From Bacteroidota bacterium (lineage in GTDB: Bacteria; Bacteroidota; Bacteroidia; Chitinophagales; Chitinophagaceae), in assembly GCA_018268105.1 (NCBI GenBank), contig JAFDXG010000165.1, positions 1-61,810 on the forward strand: a stretch of DNA of 61,810 nt. The letters run 5' to 3'. Position numbers and translations under genes: made by a program. The notes beneath the pieces were generated by a model, which was not told the origin of the DNA, did not search any database, and worked only from the letters and a program-made list of their open reading frames with translations. Each line of letters starts with the position of its first letter. The first letter of the stretch is position 1. Positions 26,079 through 34,982 of this stretch are shown piece by piece.

Positions 26079-29003
26079 ATGACAAGCAAATTACACGCAC
26101 TCGCTACAGAACTGGAAGGTGATCTTTTTACCGACGAGACCATGAGAACTTTATATGCTACTGATGCATCCGCGTACAGGGAGGTGCCACTGGCAGTAGC
26201 TATTCCAAAATCTGTCAATGATATAAAAAAGCTGATTGCTTTTGCCAATGCAAGTAAAACTTCACTGATACCCCGTACGGCAGGAACATCCCTTGCCGGG
26301 CAGGTTGTGGGTAATGGTATAGTGGTTGATGTATCAAAAAATTTTACCCAAATACTTGAGGTAAATACAGCCGAAAAATGGGTGCGGGTTCAGCCGGGTG
26401 TCATTCGCGATGAACTCAACCTTTTCCTTAAACCACACGGTTTTTTATTTGGGCCGGAAACTTCCACAGCCAACCGTGCTATGATAGGAGGAATGGTGGG
26501 CAATAATTCCTGTGGTTCCAACTCTATAGTGTATCGCAGTACGAGGGAGCATCTGCTCGAAGTAAAAGCTTTACTTAGCGACGGGTCGGAAGCTGTATTT
26601 ACATCGCTCAATACCGATACTTTTCATGCCAAATGCGAAGAACAGACACTGGAAGGAAATATTTACAAAACTACCCGCAGTCTGCTTGGCAACTACGATA
26701 ATCAGCAGGAGATTAGAAAGGAATTTCCTAAAAAAAGCGTTGAAAGACGAAATACCGGTTATGCGGTAGACCTTTTACTGGATACTGCACCATTTACTGC
26801 AGGTGAACCTGATTTTAATTTCTGCAAACTTATTGCCGGCTCCGAAGGAACCCTGGCTTTTATTACTGAGATAAAACTAAATATTGTTCCACTGCCGCCG
26901 GAGGCAGGGTTGCTGTGTGTACATTTTAATACGATAGACGAAGCATTAAGAGCAAACCTAATTGGCTTAAAATACCAACCTTCAGCCAGCGAACTGATAG
27001 ACCATTATATACTCGAATGTACTAAAGACAATATTGAACAACGGAAGAACCGTTTTTTTGTAAATGGTGATCCAGGAGCTATACTGGTAATAGAATATCG
27101 CTCCGAAAACCGGGAAGAAATTAAATCTATTGCGGCTACGGTAGAACGTGAGATGCGGGATGCGGGGCTGGGATATCATTTTCCCCTGTTGTTTGGAGAA
27201 GACACAAAAAAAATATGGACCCTTCGCAAAGCCGGACTTGGCTTGCTGAGCAACCTGCCCGGTAATGCAAAAGCAGTACCTGTAATAGAAGACACGGCAG
27301 TTGATGTAAATGATCTTCCGGCCTATATCCGGGAATTCAATGAAATCCTTGCCCGGTATGGTTTATATTCCGTGCATTATGCACATGCGGGTAGCGGTGA
27401 GATACACCTTCGGCCTATACTCGATTTAAAAACAGAGGAAGGCAATAAACTGTTTCGTAAAATAGCTGAGGAAATAGCTACTCTGGTAAAAAAATACCAG
27501 GGTTCGCTGAGTGGCGAACATGGGGATGGCAGGCTGCGGGGTGAATTTATACGGCAAATGATAGGTGAAAAAAACTATCAATTACTGAAAGAAATCAAAA
27601 AAGCCTGGGATCCGAATAATATTTTCAATCCTAACAAGATTGTGGAGACCCCGTCTATGAACACCATGCTCCGGTATACCCCGGGGCAGCAAACACCCAA
27701 GTTCAAAACCGTTTTCAGGTTTCACAACCAGGATATACTGGAGCATGCAGAGCAATGCAACGGATCCGGAGATTGTCGAAAAACACATTTGTCCGGCGGT
27801 ACAATGTGCCCATCGTATATGGCTACCCGAAATGAAAAAGATACTACCAGGGCAAGGGCAAATATCCTTAGGGAGTTTTTAACCCGCTCCACCAAGCCCA
27901 ACCGCTTTGATCATAAAGAAATCCATGATGTAATGGATTTATGCCTGAGTTGCAAAGGCTGTAAGTCGGAATGTCCGTCAAATGTGGATGTGGCAAAACT
28001 GAAAGCCGAGTTTTTACAACAATATTATGATGCCAATGGAGTACCCCTGCGCAGCAGAATGATAGCCAATTTCAGTAGTTTCTCAAAGTTAGGTGCAATA
28101 GTTCCTGGTGTATATAATTTTTTTATGTCGAATGCTTTTACGAGCAACCTGATAAAAAAGTTTACCGGTTTTGCCCCGGGACGCTCTATGCCCGGCTTAT
28201 ATAGTATTACGCTGAAAAGCTGGTATAATAAACATCAGAAAAATAAAAAATCCACAACCCCTGCTAAAAAGAAAGTGTACCTCTTCTGCGATGAGTTCAC
28301 CAATTATAACGATACAGAGACTGGCATTAAAGCAATTCTCCTGCTGGAGCGTCTCGGATATGAAGTTGTGATCCCTGATCATACAGAAAGCGGGCGGGCC
28401 TGGCTAAGTAAAGGACTGTTGCGCAAGGCGAAAATAATTGCCCAACAAAATGTCAGGAGTCTTGCACCCCTGATTTCGGAAAAAACACCATTAATAGGAA
28501 TTGAACCCTCTGCTATTCTCACCTTCAGAGATGAATATATTGACCTTGCAGATGACGACCTTTTGGAAACTGCCAGATCCCTTTCCAAAAACGTTTGGAT
28601 TATAGATGAGTTCCTGTCTATGGAGCTTGACCGGGGCAATATTGATGCCTCTAAATTTACAAAAGAAACCAGAAAGGTAATGCTGCATGGACACTGTCAT
28701 CAAAAATCGTTATCGTCCATTACATCTACTATAAAAATACTTTCCATCCCCAGCGGTTATTCTGTCCAAACAATTCCATCCGGTTGCTGTGGTATGGCTG
28801 GTTCTTTTGGTTACGAAAAAGAGCACTTTGATCTCTCAATGAAGATCGGTGAACTGGTATTGCTGCCTGCTGTTAGGAAAGCAAAGGACAATGATATCAT
28901 TGCAGCACCGGGAACCAGTTGCAGACACCAGATAAAAGATGGAGCTGCTAAAAAAGCATATCACCCGGTAGAAATTTTATATGATGCATTGATACCAGAA
29001 TGA
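26079..29003 (+). CDS. FAD- and Fe-S-containing D-lactate/D-2-hydroxyacid dehydrogenase
   Basis: 974 residues. FAD-binding PCMH domain (about 25-260; IPRTAGTSLAGQVVGNGIVVDVS, GGMVGNNSCGSNS), FAD-linked oxidase C domain (about 270-540, with the AHAGSGEIHLRP and SGEHGDGRLRG motifs), a ferredoxin-like 4Fe-4S region (about 560-650; GSGDCRKT..GTMCPSY and CLSCKGCKSECPS) and a C-terminal CCG cysteine-rich domain (GHCHQKS; SGCCGMAGSFGYEKEH). The architecture matches YdiJ-type and D-lactate dehydrogenases that feed electrons to the quinone pool. A TAACTTTG box (26020-26027) is a possible -7 element. Its 3' end overlaps the converging MBL gene by 43 bases. Confidence 0.9.
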   Translation: MTSKLHALATELEGDLFTDETMRTLYATDASAYREVPLAVAIPKSVNDIKKLIAFANASKTSLIPRTAGTSLAGQVVGNGIVVDVSKNFTQILEVNTAEKWVRVQPGVIRDELNLFLKPHGFLFGPETSTANRAMIGGMVGNNSCGSNSIVYRSTREHLLEVKALLSDGSEAVFTSLNTDTFHAKCEEQTLEGNIYKTTRSLLGNYDNQQEIRKEFPKKSVERRNTGYAVDLLLDTAPFTAGEPDFNFCKLIAGSEGTLAFITEIKLNIVPLPPEAGLLCVHFNTIDEALRANLIGLKYQPSASELIDHYILECTKDNIEQRKNRFFVNGDPGAILVIEYRSENREEIKSIAATVEREMRDAGLGYHFPLLFGEDTKKIWTLRKAGLGLLSNLPGNAKAVPVIEDTAVDVNDLPAYIREFNEILARYGLYSVHYAHAGSGEIHLRPILDLKTEEGNKLFRKIAEEIATLVKKYQGSLSGEHGDGRLRGEFIRQMIGEKNYQLLKEIKKAWDPNNIFNPNKIVETPSMNTMLRYTPGQQTPKFKTVFRFHNQDILEHAEQCNGSGDCRKTHLSGGTMCPSYMATRNEKDTTRARANILREFLTRSTKPNRFDHKEIHDVMDLCLSCKGCKSECPSNVDVAKLKAEFLQQYYDANGVPLRSRMIANFSSFSKLGAIVPGVYNFFMSNAFTSNLIKKFTGFAPGRSMPGLYSITLKSWYNKHQKNKKSTTPAKKKVYLFCDEFTNYNDTETGIKAILLLERLGYEVVIPDHTESGRAWLSKGLLRKAKIIAQQNVRSLAPLISEKTPLIGIEPSAILTFRDEYIDLADDDLLETARSLSKNVWIIDEFLSMELDRGNIDASKFTKETRKVMLHGHCHQKSLSSITSTIKILSIPSGYSVQTIPSGCCGMAGSFGYEKEHFDLSMKIGELVLLPAVRKAKDNDIIAAPGTSCRHQIKDGAAKKAYHPVEILYDALIPE

Positions 29004-30115
29004 GGTTTTAAATGATTCCACCAATGATTGCTAACGCCAGGTGTCTTCAATACAATTCTTTCGCCTATAAGGGGAGTAATGAGAGGTAAATTTACTTCCC
29101 CGGCCCTAACTGCGGCCCGTTCGGCAGGCTCGTACCAGGGATGTACCGATAATGCGAATTTAGCCCAATGAACAGGAAGAAGAGCTTTTGCATGTAAATC
29201 AATGGCTGCCTGAATCGTTTCTTCCGGAAACATATGAATATTGGGCCACATTTTGTTGTATTGTCCGGATTCAAGAATAGCCAGATGAAAAGGGCCGTAT
29301 TTTGTGCCTATTTCAGAAAAATGAGTATCATATCCGGAGTCGCCGCCTAAGAATAATTTATAATTACCGATAAATAACACATAGGAAGTCCACAAGGTTT
29401 TGTTTCTCTTAAAACTCCTGCCCGAAAAATGCCTGGCAGGAGTTGCTATAAGATGTAACCCTGGCGATAAGTTCAGTTCCTGCCACCAGTCCATTTCTCT
29501 TATTTTTTTTGGATCAACACCCCAGTATTCCAGATGAGCGCCTACTCCCAATGGCACTATAAAAACCGGAACCCTGTTCCTTAATTTCCGGATGACATGA
29601 TAATCCAGGTGATCATAATGATCATGAGTGATCAATACTATGTCAATAGCAGGAAGGTCATCTATACTAAATGCATTACTGCCAGTAAAAGCTTTTGAAC
29701 CTATATAAGACACTGGTGATGCCCTTTCGCTGAAGACCGGATCAACCAGTATATTCGTATCAATATATTGCAGCAGGTAGGAGGAATGCCCAAACCAGGT
29801 AATAACGGGTGAAATTTCCGGTATAACAGGAAATGGCTTCTTAACAAAAGGAAGTGTATGCCGTGGTTTTATATCGGAATGTTTTTTGAAATAGATTTCT
29901 TTGACAACTTTTAGCATATTACCCGAACCGGCAATCATTGGGGTATCGGATAGATTTTGAAAACTACCTTCTTTAAAATGCGGAGAATGTTGTATTCTTT
30001 CTAATCGTTTACCCGCAGGGAGCTTTCCAAAAGAAGGCTGCCGCAAGAAAAGATAGACGATCAATACGATTAAAATCATGATTACGGCAAAAAGCATAAT
30101 TCTCAATTTGTGCAA
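28961..30115 (-). CDS. Membrane-anchored MBL-fold metallohydrolase (NAPE-PLD/UlaG-like)
   Basis: 384 residues. An N-terminal anchor (about 5-25, IMLFAVIMILIVLIVYLFL) precedes a beta-lactamase-fold domain: TWFGHSSYLLQYIDTNILVDPVFSERASP, the metal motif THDHYDHLDY, LGGDSGYDTHF and LLPVHWAKF. This is the arrangement of NAPE-phospholipase D-like and UlaG-like hydrolases. Substrate unknown. The last 43 bases overlap, tail to tail, the dehydrogenase gene. Confidence 0.88.
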   Translation of the reverse strand: MHKLRIMLFAVIMILIVLIVYLFLRQPSFGKLPAGKRLERIQHSPHFKEGSFQNLSDTPMIAGSGNMLKVVKEIYFKKHSDIKPRHTLPFVKKPFPVIPEISPVITWFGHSSYLLQYIDTNILVDPVFSERASPVSYIGSKAFTGSNAFSIDDLPAIDIVLITHDHYDHLDYHVIRKLRNRVPVFIVPLGVGAHLEYWGVDPKKIREMDWWQELNLSPGLHLIATPARHFSGRSFKRNKTLWTSYVLFIGNYKLFLGGDSGYDTHFSEIGTKYGPFHLAILESGQYNKMWPNIHMFPEETIQAAIDLHAKALLPVHWAKFALSVHPWYEPAERAAVRAGEVNLPLITPLIGERIVLKTPGVSNHWWNHLKPHSGINASYKISTG

Positions 30116-30199
30116 AAGGTAATACTGATTTTAATGAAGAGTTGAAATCATTCCAATATTTTTCATACATTTCCATGACAATTAAAACGATTCTTGTCT

Positions 30200-30607
30200 A
30201 TGATCAAGCTCAACGAAATCAAATCCGGTGATATAGTAAACGCCCGATTCGAAGATGTAGTCAATACTGGAGAGGTAGAACAGGTAGACCATACAGAGCG
30301 AAAAGTGCTGGTAGCGCATGGCGACCAGGAGTTCTGGTATAATATTGAGGACATTTCACCTGTTCCATTCAACCTGGAAAGCCTTGACAAACTTGGCTTT
30401 ACTGCAACTTCCGACCCTTTGATTAAAGGAAACGGTATTGCTTACGTGAAAGGTCCATTCATTATCCAGTTTCCCAACCCGAACAATCTGAAGTCTATTC
30501 ATTTAATATACCGGGATGAGCACCGTGATGTGAATGGAGAGATTTCCCTGCATCAGTTGCAGAATCATTATCATTCTATGACCAATTTTCACCTTGGATT
30601 GGCATAG
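30200..30607 (+). CDS. Small conserved Bacteroidota protein of unknown function
   Basis: 135 residues from ATG 30200 (a TTG two codons earlier also fits). It starts IKLNEIKSGDIVNARFEDVVNTGEVEQVD, continues with PVPFNLESLDKLGF and ends in VNGEISLHQLQNHYHSMTNFHLGL. This layout (small barrel start, then 'LTEEWLxxxGF', then 'xHxLQNxYxxLTG') recalls short proteins common in Bacteroidota genomes and prophages. Function unknown. Soluble, no signal peptide. Confidence 0.7.
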   Translation: MIKLNEIKSGDIVNARFEDVVNTGEVEQVDHTERKVLVAHGDQEFWYNIEDISPVPFNLESLDKLGFTATSDPLIKGNGIAYVKGPFIIQFPNPNNLKSIHLIYRDEHRDVNGEISLHQLQNHYHSMTNFHLGLA

Positions 30608-30640
30608 CTTTGCACTTCATAAAAGGAAATTCTTATATAT

Positions 30641-30680
30641 TTTTCCCTGACACAGGGAAAAAATAGTCTTTTTTTGTAAA
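30641..30680 (+). terminator. Terminator after the small conserved gene
   Basis: A perfect 9-base stem TTTTCCCTG (30641-30649) / CAGGGAAAA (30653-30661) with a 3-base loop, followed shortly by TTTTTTT. It separates the 30200 gene from the infA promoter, which begins inside the T tract. Confidence 0.6.
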
Positions 30681-30705
30681 AGTCAACATTATAATTGTAT
30701 CTTTG
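30671..30705 (+). promoter_or_regulatory. Promoter of the alpha ribosomal operon (infA)
   Basis: TTTTTG (30671-30676), a 21-base spacer, then TATCTTTG (30698-30705), an exact Bacteroidota -7 box. Transcription should start near 30712, ten bases before the infA ATG at 30722. Confidence 0.8.
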
Positions 30706-30721
30706 CGCACCCAAAAACAGT

Positions 30722-30940
30722 ATGGCAAAACAGACGCTCATTAAACAGGATGGAATTATATTGGAAGCCTTATCCAATGCGATGTTCAAAGTGAAGCTGG
30801 AAAACGGGCATGAGATACTGGCTACCATATCAGGTAAAATGAGGATGCATTATATACGCATTTTACCAGGGGACAAAGTGGGGGTGGAAATGAGTCCTTA
30901 TGATTTAAGCAGGGGAAGAATAATATTCAGATACAAATAA
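30722..30940 (+). CDS. infA: Translation initiation factor IF-1
   Basis: 72 residues, the normal IF-1 length: an S1-like OB fold with [43 protein letters not shown] and [11 protein letters not shown]. It blocks the ribosomal A site during initiation. ATG at 30722 is chosen because an upstream in-frame start (30695) would lie within the promoter. First gene of the operon. Confidence 0.97.
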   Translation: MAKQTLIKQDGIILEALSNAMFKVKLENGHEILATISGKMRMHYIRILPGDKVGVEMSPYDLSRGRIIFRYK

Positions 30941-30964
30941 TATATACACATAAAACTCAATAAA

Positions 30965-31081
30965 ATGAGAGTAAGAGCATCAATAAAAAAGCGGAGCACA
31001 GATTGTAAGATTGTGAGGAGAAAAGGGGTATTATATGTTATCAATAAGAAAAACCCCCGCTTCAAACAAAGACAAGGATAA
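30965..31081 (+). CDS. rpmJ: Ribosomal protein bL36
   Basis: 38 residues beginning [19 protein letters not shown] and ending NPRFKQRQG. The length and sequence match bL36. Of the zinc-ligand positions only one Cys (C14) is left, so this is a C-minus (zinc-free) form, as is usual in Bacteroidota. It lies 24 bases after infA. Confidence 0.95.
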   Translation: MRVRASIKKRSTDCKIVRRKGVLYVINKKNPRFKQRQG

Positions 31082-31092
31082 GAATGTTTAAA

Positions 31093-31132
31093 GTTTATAG
31101 TTTCCGGTTTCGCTTTGCGATAAACTATAAAC
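31093..31132 (+). repeat. Hairpin made of opposing heptad repeats
   Basis: GTTTATAGTTT (31093-31103) and AAACTATAAAC (31122-31132) are perfect complements around an 18-base loop, in the rpmJ-rpsM spacer. The left arm is the reverse complement of the ATAAACT heptads that follow. Confidence 0.7.
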
Positions 31133-31168
31133 ATAAAACGATAAACAACAAACTTAAAACTATAAACT
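31120..31168 (+). repeat. Seven tandem degenerate heptads (ATAAACT)
   Basis: Exactly 49 bases read as seven consecutive 7-mers close to ATAAACT (variants ATAAACA, TAAAACG, ACAAACT, TAAAACT), ending six bases before the rpsM ATG. Part of a family of such arrays in this operon. Confidence 0.75.
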
Positions 31169-31174
31169 AAAGAT

Positions 31175-31555
31175 ATGGCTCGTATCGCCGGTGTTGATTT
31201 ACCAAAAAACAAAAGAGGGGAAATAGGATTAACCTATATCTATGGTATAGGACGTTCCAATGCACAATACATTTTAGGCAAGGCTGGCATAAGCTTTGAC
31301 AAAAAAGTAAACCAATGGAATGATGATGAATTGAATGCTATCCGTAATATCATCACCAACGAATTTAAAGTAGAAGGTCAGTTGCGCTCAGAAGTACAGA
31401 TGAGCATTAAACGCCTGCTCGATATTGCCTGCTACCGCGGTTTGCGTCATCGCAAAGGATTACCGCTCCGTGGTCAGCGTACCCGCACCAATTCACGTAC
31501 CCGTAAAGGTAAGCGTAAGACTGTTGCCGGTAAGAAAAAAGCAACCAAGAAGTAG
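31175..31555 (+). CDS. rpsM: Ribosomal protein uS13
   Basis: 126 residues: [26 protein letters not shown] at the start, the helical core, and [25 protein letters not shown], the conserved rRNA-binding end. The Lys-rich tail (KKKATKK) reaches toward the P-site tRNA. Full length. Confidence 0.97.
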   Translation: MARIAGVDLPKNKRGEIGLTYIYGIGRSNAQYILGKAGISFDKKVNQWNDDELNAIRNIITNEFKVEGQLRSEVQMSIKRLLDIACYRGLRHRKGLPLRGQRTRTNSRTRKGKRKTVAGKKKATKK

Positions 31556-31637
31556 TTAATAAAATTGTTGCCGGATCCGGTTTACTTCCCGGGGAGGGAC
31601 AAATGTTTTTTAAAATTTAAAGATTACCTCGTATTTT

Positions 31638-32042
31638 ATGGCTAAAGCACAGCAAAACAGCGCAAAAGCGGCTGCAAAAAAAAGAATTGTAAAAGTTGAC
31701 GCTTCCGGCGATGCCCATGTGGTAGCAAGTTTCAACAATATCATTGTAAGTCTGACCAACAAAACCGGACAGGTTATAAGCTGGAGCAGCGCCGGCAAAA
31801 TGGGCTTTAAAGGTTCCAAGAAAAATACTCCTTATGCAGCCCAGATGGCAGCTTCTGATGCTGCAAGAGTAGCTGCAGAAGCAGGATTGAAAAGAGTAGA
31901 TGTGTACGTGAAGGGTCCTGGCGCCGGTCGTGAAAGTGCTATCCGTGCAATTGCAAGTTCAGGGATAGAAGTAAACATGATCAAAGATGTTACCCCGCTT
32001 CCCCACAATGGATGCCGCCCTCCAAAGAAAAGAAGAGTATAG
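31638..32042 (+). CDS. rpsK: Ribosomal protein uS11
   Basis: 134 residues. A basic N-terminal extension, then [58 protein letters not shown] and the ending [18 protein letters not shown], all standard uS11 blocks. It lies on the platform of the small subunit. Confidence 0.97.
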   Translation: MAKAQQNSAKAAAKKRIVKVDASGDAHVVASFNNIIVSLTNKTGQVISWSSAGKMGFKGSKKNTPYAAQMAASDAARVAAEAGLKRVDVYVKGPGAGRESAIRAIASSGIEVNMIKDVTPLPHNGCRPPKKRRV

Positions 32043-32046
32043 TCAA

Positions 32047-32074
32047 TTTGAAATTTCAGATCTGAAAGTTCAAA
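32047..32074 (+). repeat. 28-base palindrome of four heptads in the rpsK-rpsD spacer
   Basis: TTTGAAA, TTTCAGA, TCTGAAA and GTTCAAA in tandem form a near-perfect palindrome (13 of 14 positions pair), starting five bases after the rpsK stop. Confidence 0.7.
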
Positions 32075-32153
32075 TTATTAATAAACCGGTTCACGATTGA
32101 TTTTAGATTTTTAATGATCGTGCGCTGCAATTAAAAAATCAAATTAAACAATT

Positions 32154-32759
32154 ATGGCACGTTACACAGGCCCCAAAACAAGAATCTCTCGCATTTTCGG
32201 TGAGCCTATTCTTGGCAATGGTAAATATCTTACCAAAAACAGTAATCCTCCAGGTCAGCACGGACCCTCCAAAAAACGCAAAGCTCCAGGCGAGTATGCC
32301 CTTCAGTTAAAAGAAAAACAGAAAGCTAAATACACTTATGGTTTGCTGGAACGCCAGTTTCGCAAAACTTTTGAAGAAGCTTCTCGTCTTGGCGGGGTAA
32401 CCGGTGAAAACCTTATCAAACTTCTCGAATCAAGATTAGATAATACCGTATTTCGCCTTGGTATTGCACCTTCACGCCCTGCAGCAAGACAATTGGTGGC
32501 GCATAAGCATGTAACTGTAAATGGTGATGTGGTAAATATCCCTTCATTCAAACTGAAGGCTGGTGATACTATAAGCTTAAAAGAAAAAAGCGCCGGTAAT
32601 ACTTCGGTTACCAGCCAGGTACGCGGAAAGAACCCCAAGTTCAACTGGCTCGACTGGAATGAAGCTGAACTCAGAGGTACTTTTATTGCTTACCCCGAGA
32701 GAGAAAGCGTTCCTGAAAATATAAAGGAACAGTTGATAGTAGAGTTGTATTCAAAGTAA
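32154..32759 (+). CDS. rpsD: Ribosomal protein uS4
   Basis: 201 residues. Begins MARYTGPKTRISRIFGEPI, contains the S4 RNA-binding domain (LESRLDNTVFRLGIAPSRPAARQLVAHKHVTVNGDVVNIPS) and ends ESVPENIKEQLIVELYSK. No N-terminal zinc cysteines, the C-minus form. An early assembly protein of the 30S subunit. Confidence 0.97.
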   Translation: MARYTGPKTRISRIFGEPILGNGKYLTKNSNPPGQHGPSKKRKAPGEYALQLKEKQKAKYTYGLLERQFRKTFEEASRLGGVTGENLIKLLESRLDNTVFRLGIAPSRPAARQLVAHKHVTVNGDVVNIPSFKLKAGDTISLKEKSAGNTSVTSQVRGKNPKFNWLDWNEAELRGTFIAYPERESVPENIKEQLIVELYSK

Positions 32760-32863
32760 TAATTTATACTTCATTCACTGAAGTCTATATAGTTGTTTCA
32801 ATTATTCAATAATATCCTGCTCCAAAAGAGCAGGGTATAAAAACTTAAAACTGAAATTTAAAT

Positions 32864-33865
32864 ATGGCCATTTTAAATTTCCAAAAGCCGGACAAAATCA
32901 TACTTCAAAAAGCAAATGAGTTTGAAGCATCTTTTGAATTCCGCCCGTTAGAGCCGGGGTACGGTGTTACTATTGGTAATTCACTGCGCAGGGTTCTTTT
33001 GAATTCGCTGGAGGGATATGCTATTGTTGGTATTTTCATTGAAGGAGCCGAGCATGAATTTGCAACCCTGAAAGGAGTTACCGAAGATGTAACTGAAATC
33101 ATACTCAACCTGAAACAGGTTCGTTTCAAAAAAATTCTTGATACAGATATTGCACAGGAAAAACTTACCCTTTCTATTAAAGGAAAGAGCGAGTTCACCG
33201 CTGCAAATATTGGTGAAGCTACCGCATCTTTCCAGGTGATGAACCCTGAATTGCTGATCTGTACGCTCGATCCTTCGGCTAAGCTGAATATTGAAATTAC
33301 AATCGGTAAAGGACGCGGATATGTGCCCTCTGAAGATAACAAGGTGAAAGATGCTCCTTTCGGATACATACCCACTGACTCTATCTTTACCCCGATTAAA
33401 AATGTAAAATACTCTATCGAAAACTTCCGTGTTGAACAAAGAACCGACTACGAAAAACTGCTGATGGATGTTACCACAGATGGTACTATACATCCTGAAG
33501 AAGCAGTTAAGCAGGCATCGCGTATCCTTATTCAGCACCTGATGATCATCACTGATGAGAATATTACCTTCGACAGCAAAGAAGAGAAGAAAGATGATGT
33601 AGTAGATGAGCAGGTGCTTCAATTACGCAAAGTGCTGAAAACACCACTTGAAGACCTCGATCTGAGTGTTCGTGCGTTCAACTGTCTCAAAGCCGCTAAG
33701 ATTAACAGTTTAAGCGAACTGGTACAGTACGAACAGGAAGACCTGATGAAATTCCGCAACTTCGGTCAGAAATCACTGGCTGAAATTGAACAGGTGCTGG
33801 GTGAAAGAAGCCTGCACTTCGGTATGGATTTGCAGAAATTAGGATTGGATAAGGACGAATTTTGA
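32864..33865 (+). CDS. rpoA: RNA polymerase alpha subunit
   Basis: 333 residues. N-terminal dimerisation domain (GYGVTIGNSLRRVLLNSLEGYAI; YIPTDSIFTPIKNVKYSIE) and C-terminal domain (LDLSVRAFNCLKAAKINSLSELVQYEQEDLMKFRNFGQKSLAEIEQ), the part that contacts regulators and UP elements. Full length. Confidence 0.98.
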   Translation: MAILNFQKPDKIILQKANEFEASFEFRPLEPGYGVTIGNSLRRVLLNSLEGYAIVGIFIEGAEHEFATLKGVTEDVTEIILNLKQVRFKKILDTDIAQEKLTLSIKGKSEFTAANIGEATASFQVMNPELLICTLDPSAKLNIEITIGKGRGYVPSEDNKVKDAPFGYIPTDSIFTPIKNVKYSIENFRVEQRTDYEKLLMDVTTDGTIHPEEAVKQASRILIQHLMIITDENITFDSKEEKKDDVVDEQVLQLRKVLKTPLEDLDLSVRAFNCLKAAKINSLSELVQYEQEDLMKFRNFGQKSLAEIEQVLGERSLHFGMDLQKLGLDKDEF

Positions 33866-33931
33866 GTGGTAAGTGGTAAGTGATAAGATGTGAAGCTTAC
33901 CTGTAACTTGAAACCTGTAATTTGTAACTAA
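33866..33931 (+). repeat. Two blocks of heptads in the rpoA-rplQ spacer
   Basis: Immediately after the rpoA stop come GTGGTAA, GTGGTAA and GTGATAA (33866-33886). After a 10-base gap follow TTACCTG, TAACTTG, AAACCTG, TAATTTG and TAACTAA (33897-33931). The second block is roughly the reverse complement of the first. Confidence 0.75.
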
Positions 33932-34003
33932 CAAAATAATCTGTGCGAAAGCACAGAGCCGGCTGTAAATCCCTGACAACGGTACAGCAGGTATTTTTAA
34001 CCA

Positions 34004-34038
34004 ATTTCAAATCAAAAATTTGAAATTTCAAATCAAAT
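34004..34038 (+). repeat. Five heptads just upstream of rplQ
   Basis: ATTTCAA, ATCAAAA, ATTTGAA, ATTTCAA and ATCAAAT in tandem, ending three bases before the rplQ ATG, so they occupy the place of a ribosome binding site. Confidence 0.7.
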
Positions 34039-34041
34039 GTC

Positions 34042-34578
34042 ATGCGTCACGGAGACAAAATCAACAATCTCAGCAGAACAGCATCGCACCGCAAGGCGTT
34101 ACTGAGCAATCTTGCGAATGCGCTTTTTGTAAATAAGCGCATCGTTACCACCCTGGCTAAAGCGAAAGCATTAAGGGTGTATGTAGAACCGCTGATCACC
34201 AAAACCAAAAAGAACGACAGCAAAGAACAAATAAGTCATAATCACCGCCTGGTGTTCAGCCAGTTGCAGAACAAGGAATCGGTGAAAGAACTTTTCACTG
34301 TAATAGCTCCCAAAGTAGCTGGTCGTCCCGGAGGATATACCCGCATCATCAAGCTGGGTAAGAGGGTAGGGGATAATGCCGAAACTGCATTGATTGAGTT
34401 GGTAGACTTTAATGAAGTGTACGGCAAAGGCACTGAAAAAGCTGCAGCTGCTACCGGTAAGAGAACACGTCGTGCAGGTGGTGGCAAAAAGAAAGCTGAG
34501 ACCAAAGAAGAAGCTCCTGCCGAAGTAAAATCTGAAGAAACAACAACACAGGCTGCTGAAGAGGCGAAACCTGAGTAG
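34042..34578 (+). CDS. rplQ: Ribosomal protein bL17 with C-terminal extension
   Basis: 178 residues. The bL17 domain (about 1-125) begins [28 protein letters not shown] and includes [28 protein letters not shown]. An extension of about 50 residues rich in Ala, Lys and Glu follows; such tails are common in Bacteroidota. Last gene of the operon. Confidence 0.97.
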   Translation: MRHGDKINNLSRTASHRKALLSNLANALFVNKRIVTTLAKAKALRVYVEPLITKTKKNDSKEQISHNHRLVFSQLQNKESVKELFTVIAPKVAGRPGGYTRIIKLGKRVGDNAETALIELVDFNEVYGKGTEKAAAATGKRTRRAGGGKKKAETKEEAPAEVKSEETTTQAAEEAKPE

Positions 34579-34599
34579 CAGGATATTTGATACAGTTAT

Positions 34600-34634
34600 A
34601 AAAGCAGGGCGTAAATTGTCCTGCTTTTCCTTTT
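34600..34634 (+). terminator. Rho-independent terminator of the alpha operon
   Basis: AAAAGCAGG (34600-34608) pairs with CCTGCTTTT (34620-34628) and is followed by CCTTTTT, 22 bases after the rplQ stop. Confidence 0.85.
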
Positions 34635-34639
34635 TAGAA

Positions 34640-34982
34640 TATAACAAGTTCGGTAGATGATAATATATACCAGTAGGTTAAGGGTATTACATTTGCTGAC
34701 AGTACAAAATCAAGTATCCCTTTACTCAAACTCTTGCCGTCATGGCGAGGCGCACTGATGAAACCTGATTCATCAGATACTTGCAGCGCCGAAGCCAACT
34801 CCATGAACTATACTATCTTCTGCTTCAGCATAGTTTTTTTACCGGAACATTAGAGCAAAAAAATCAAGCAACTCCTTGCAGAAGATGCCAGCTTCAAACA
34901 CAAACCGCACCAAACTGCGATCCCGCCCTGATGCGGATTTGAATGAAAAGATTGTTAGGGCGGGAGAAGCAGTCTCCATAAA
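34640..34982. repeat. Intergenic region with two inverted-repeat elements
   Basis: No gene. Element 1 (about 34738-34797): GTCATGGCGAGGCGC ... GCGCCGAAGCCAA as imperfect inverted ends around a perfect CTGATGAA (34755-34762) / TTCATCAG (34769-34776) hairpin; it resembles dispersed REP-like intergenic repeats. Element 2: CCCGCCCT (34922-34929) and AGGGCGGG (34957-34964), a perfect 8-base inverted repeat with a 27-base loop. Confidence 0.5.

Noticed and set aside
30695..30721. Upstream start for infA
   Set aside because: It overlaps the promoter; IF-1 of normal length begins at 30722.
31086..34038. CRISPR interpretation of the heptad arrays
   Set aside because: Units are 7 bases, contiguous and degenerate; there are no spacers of uniform length and no cas genes.
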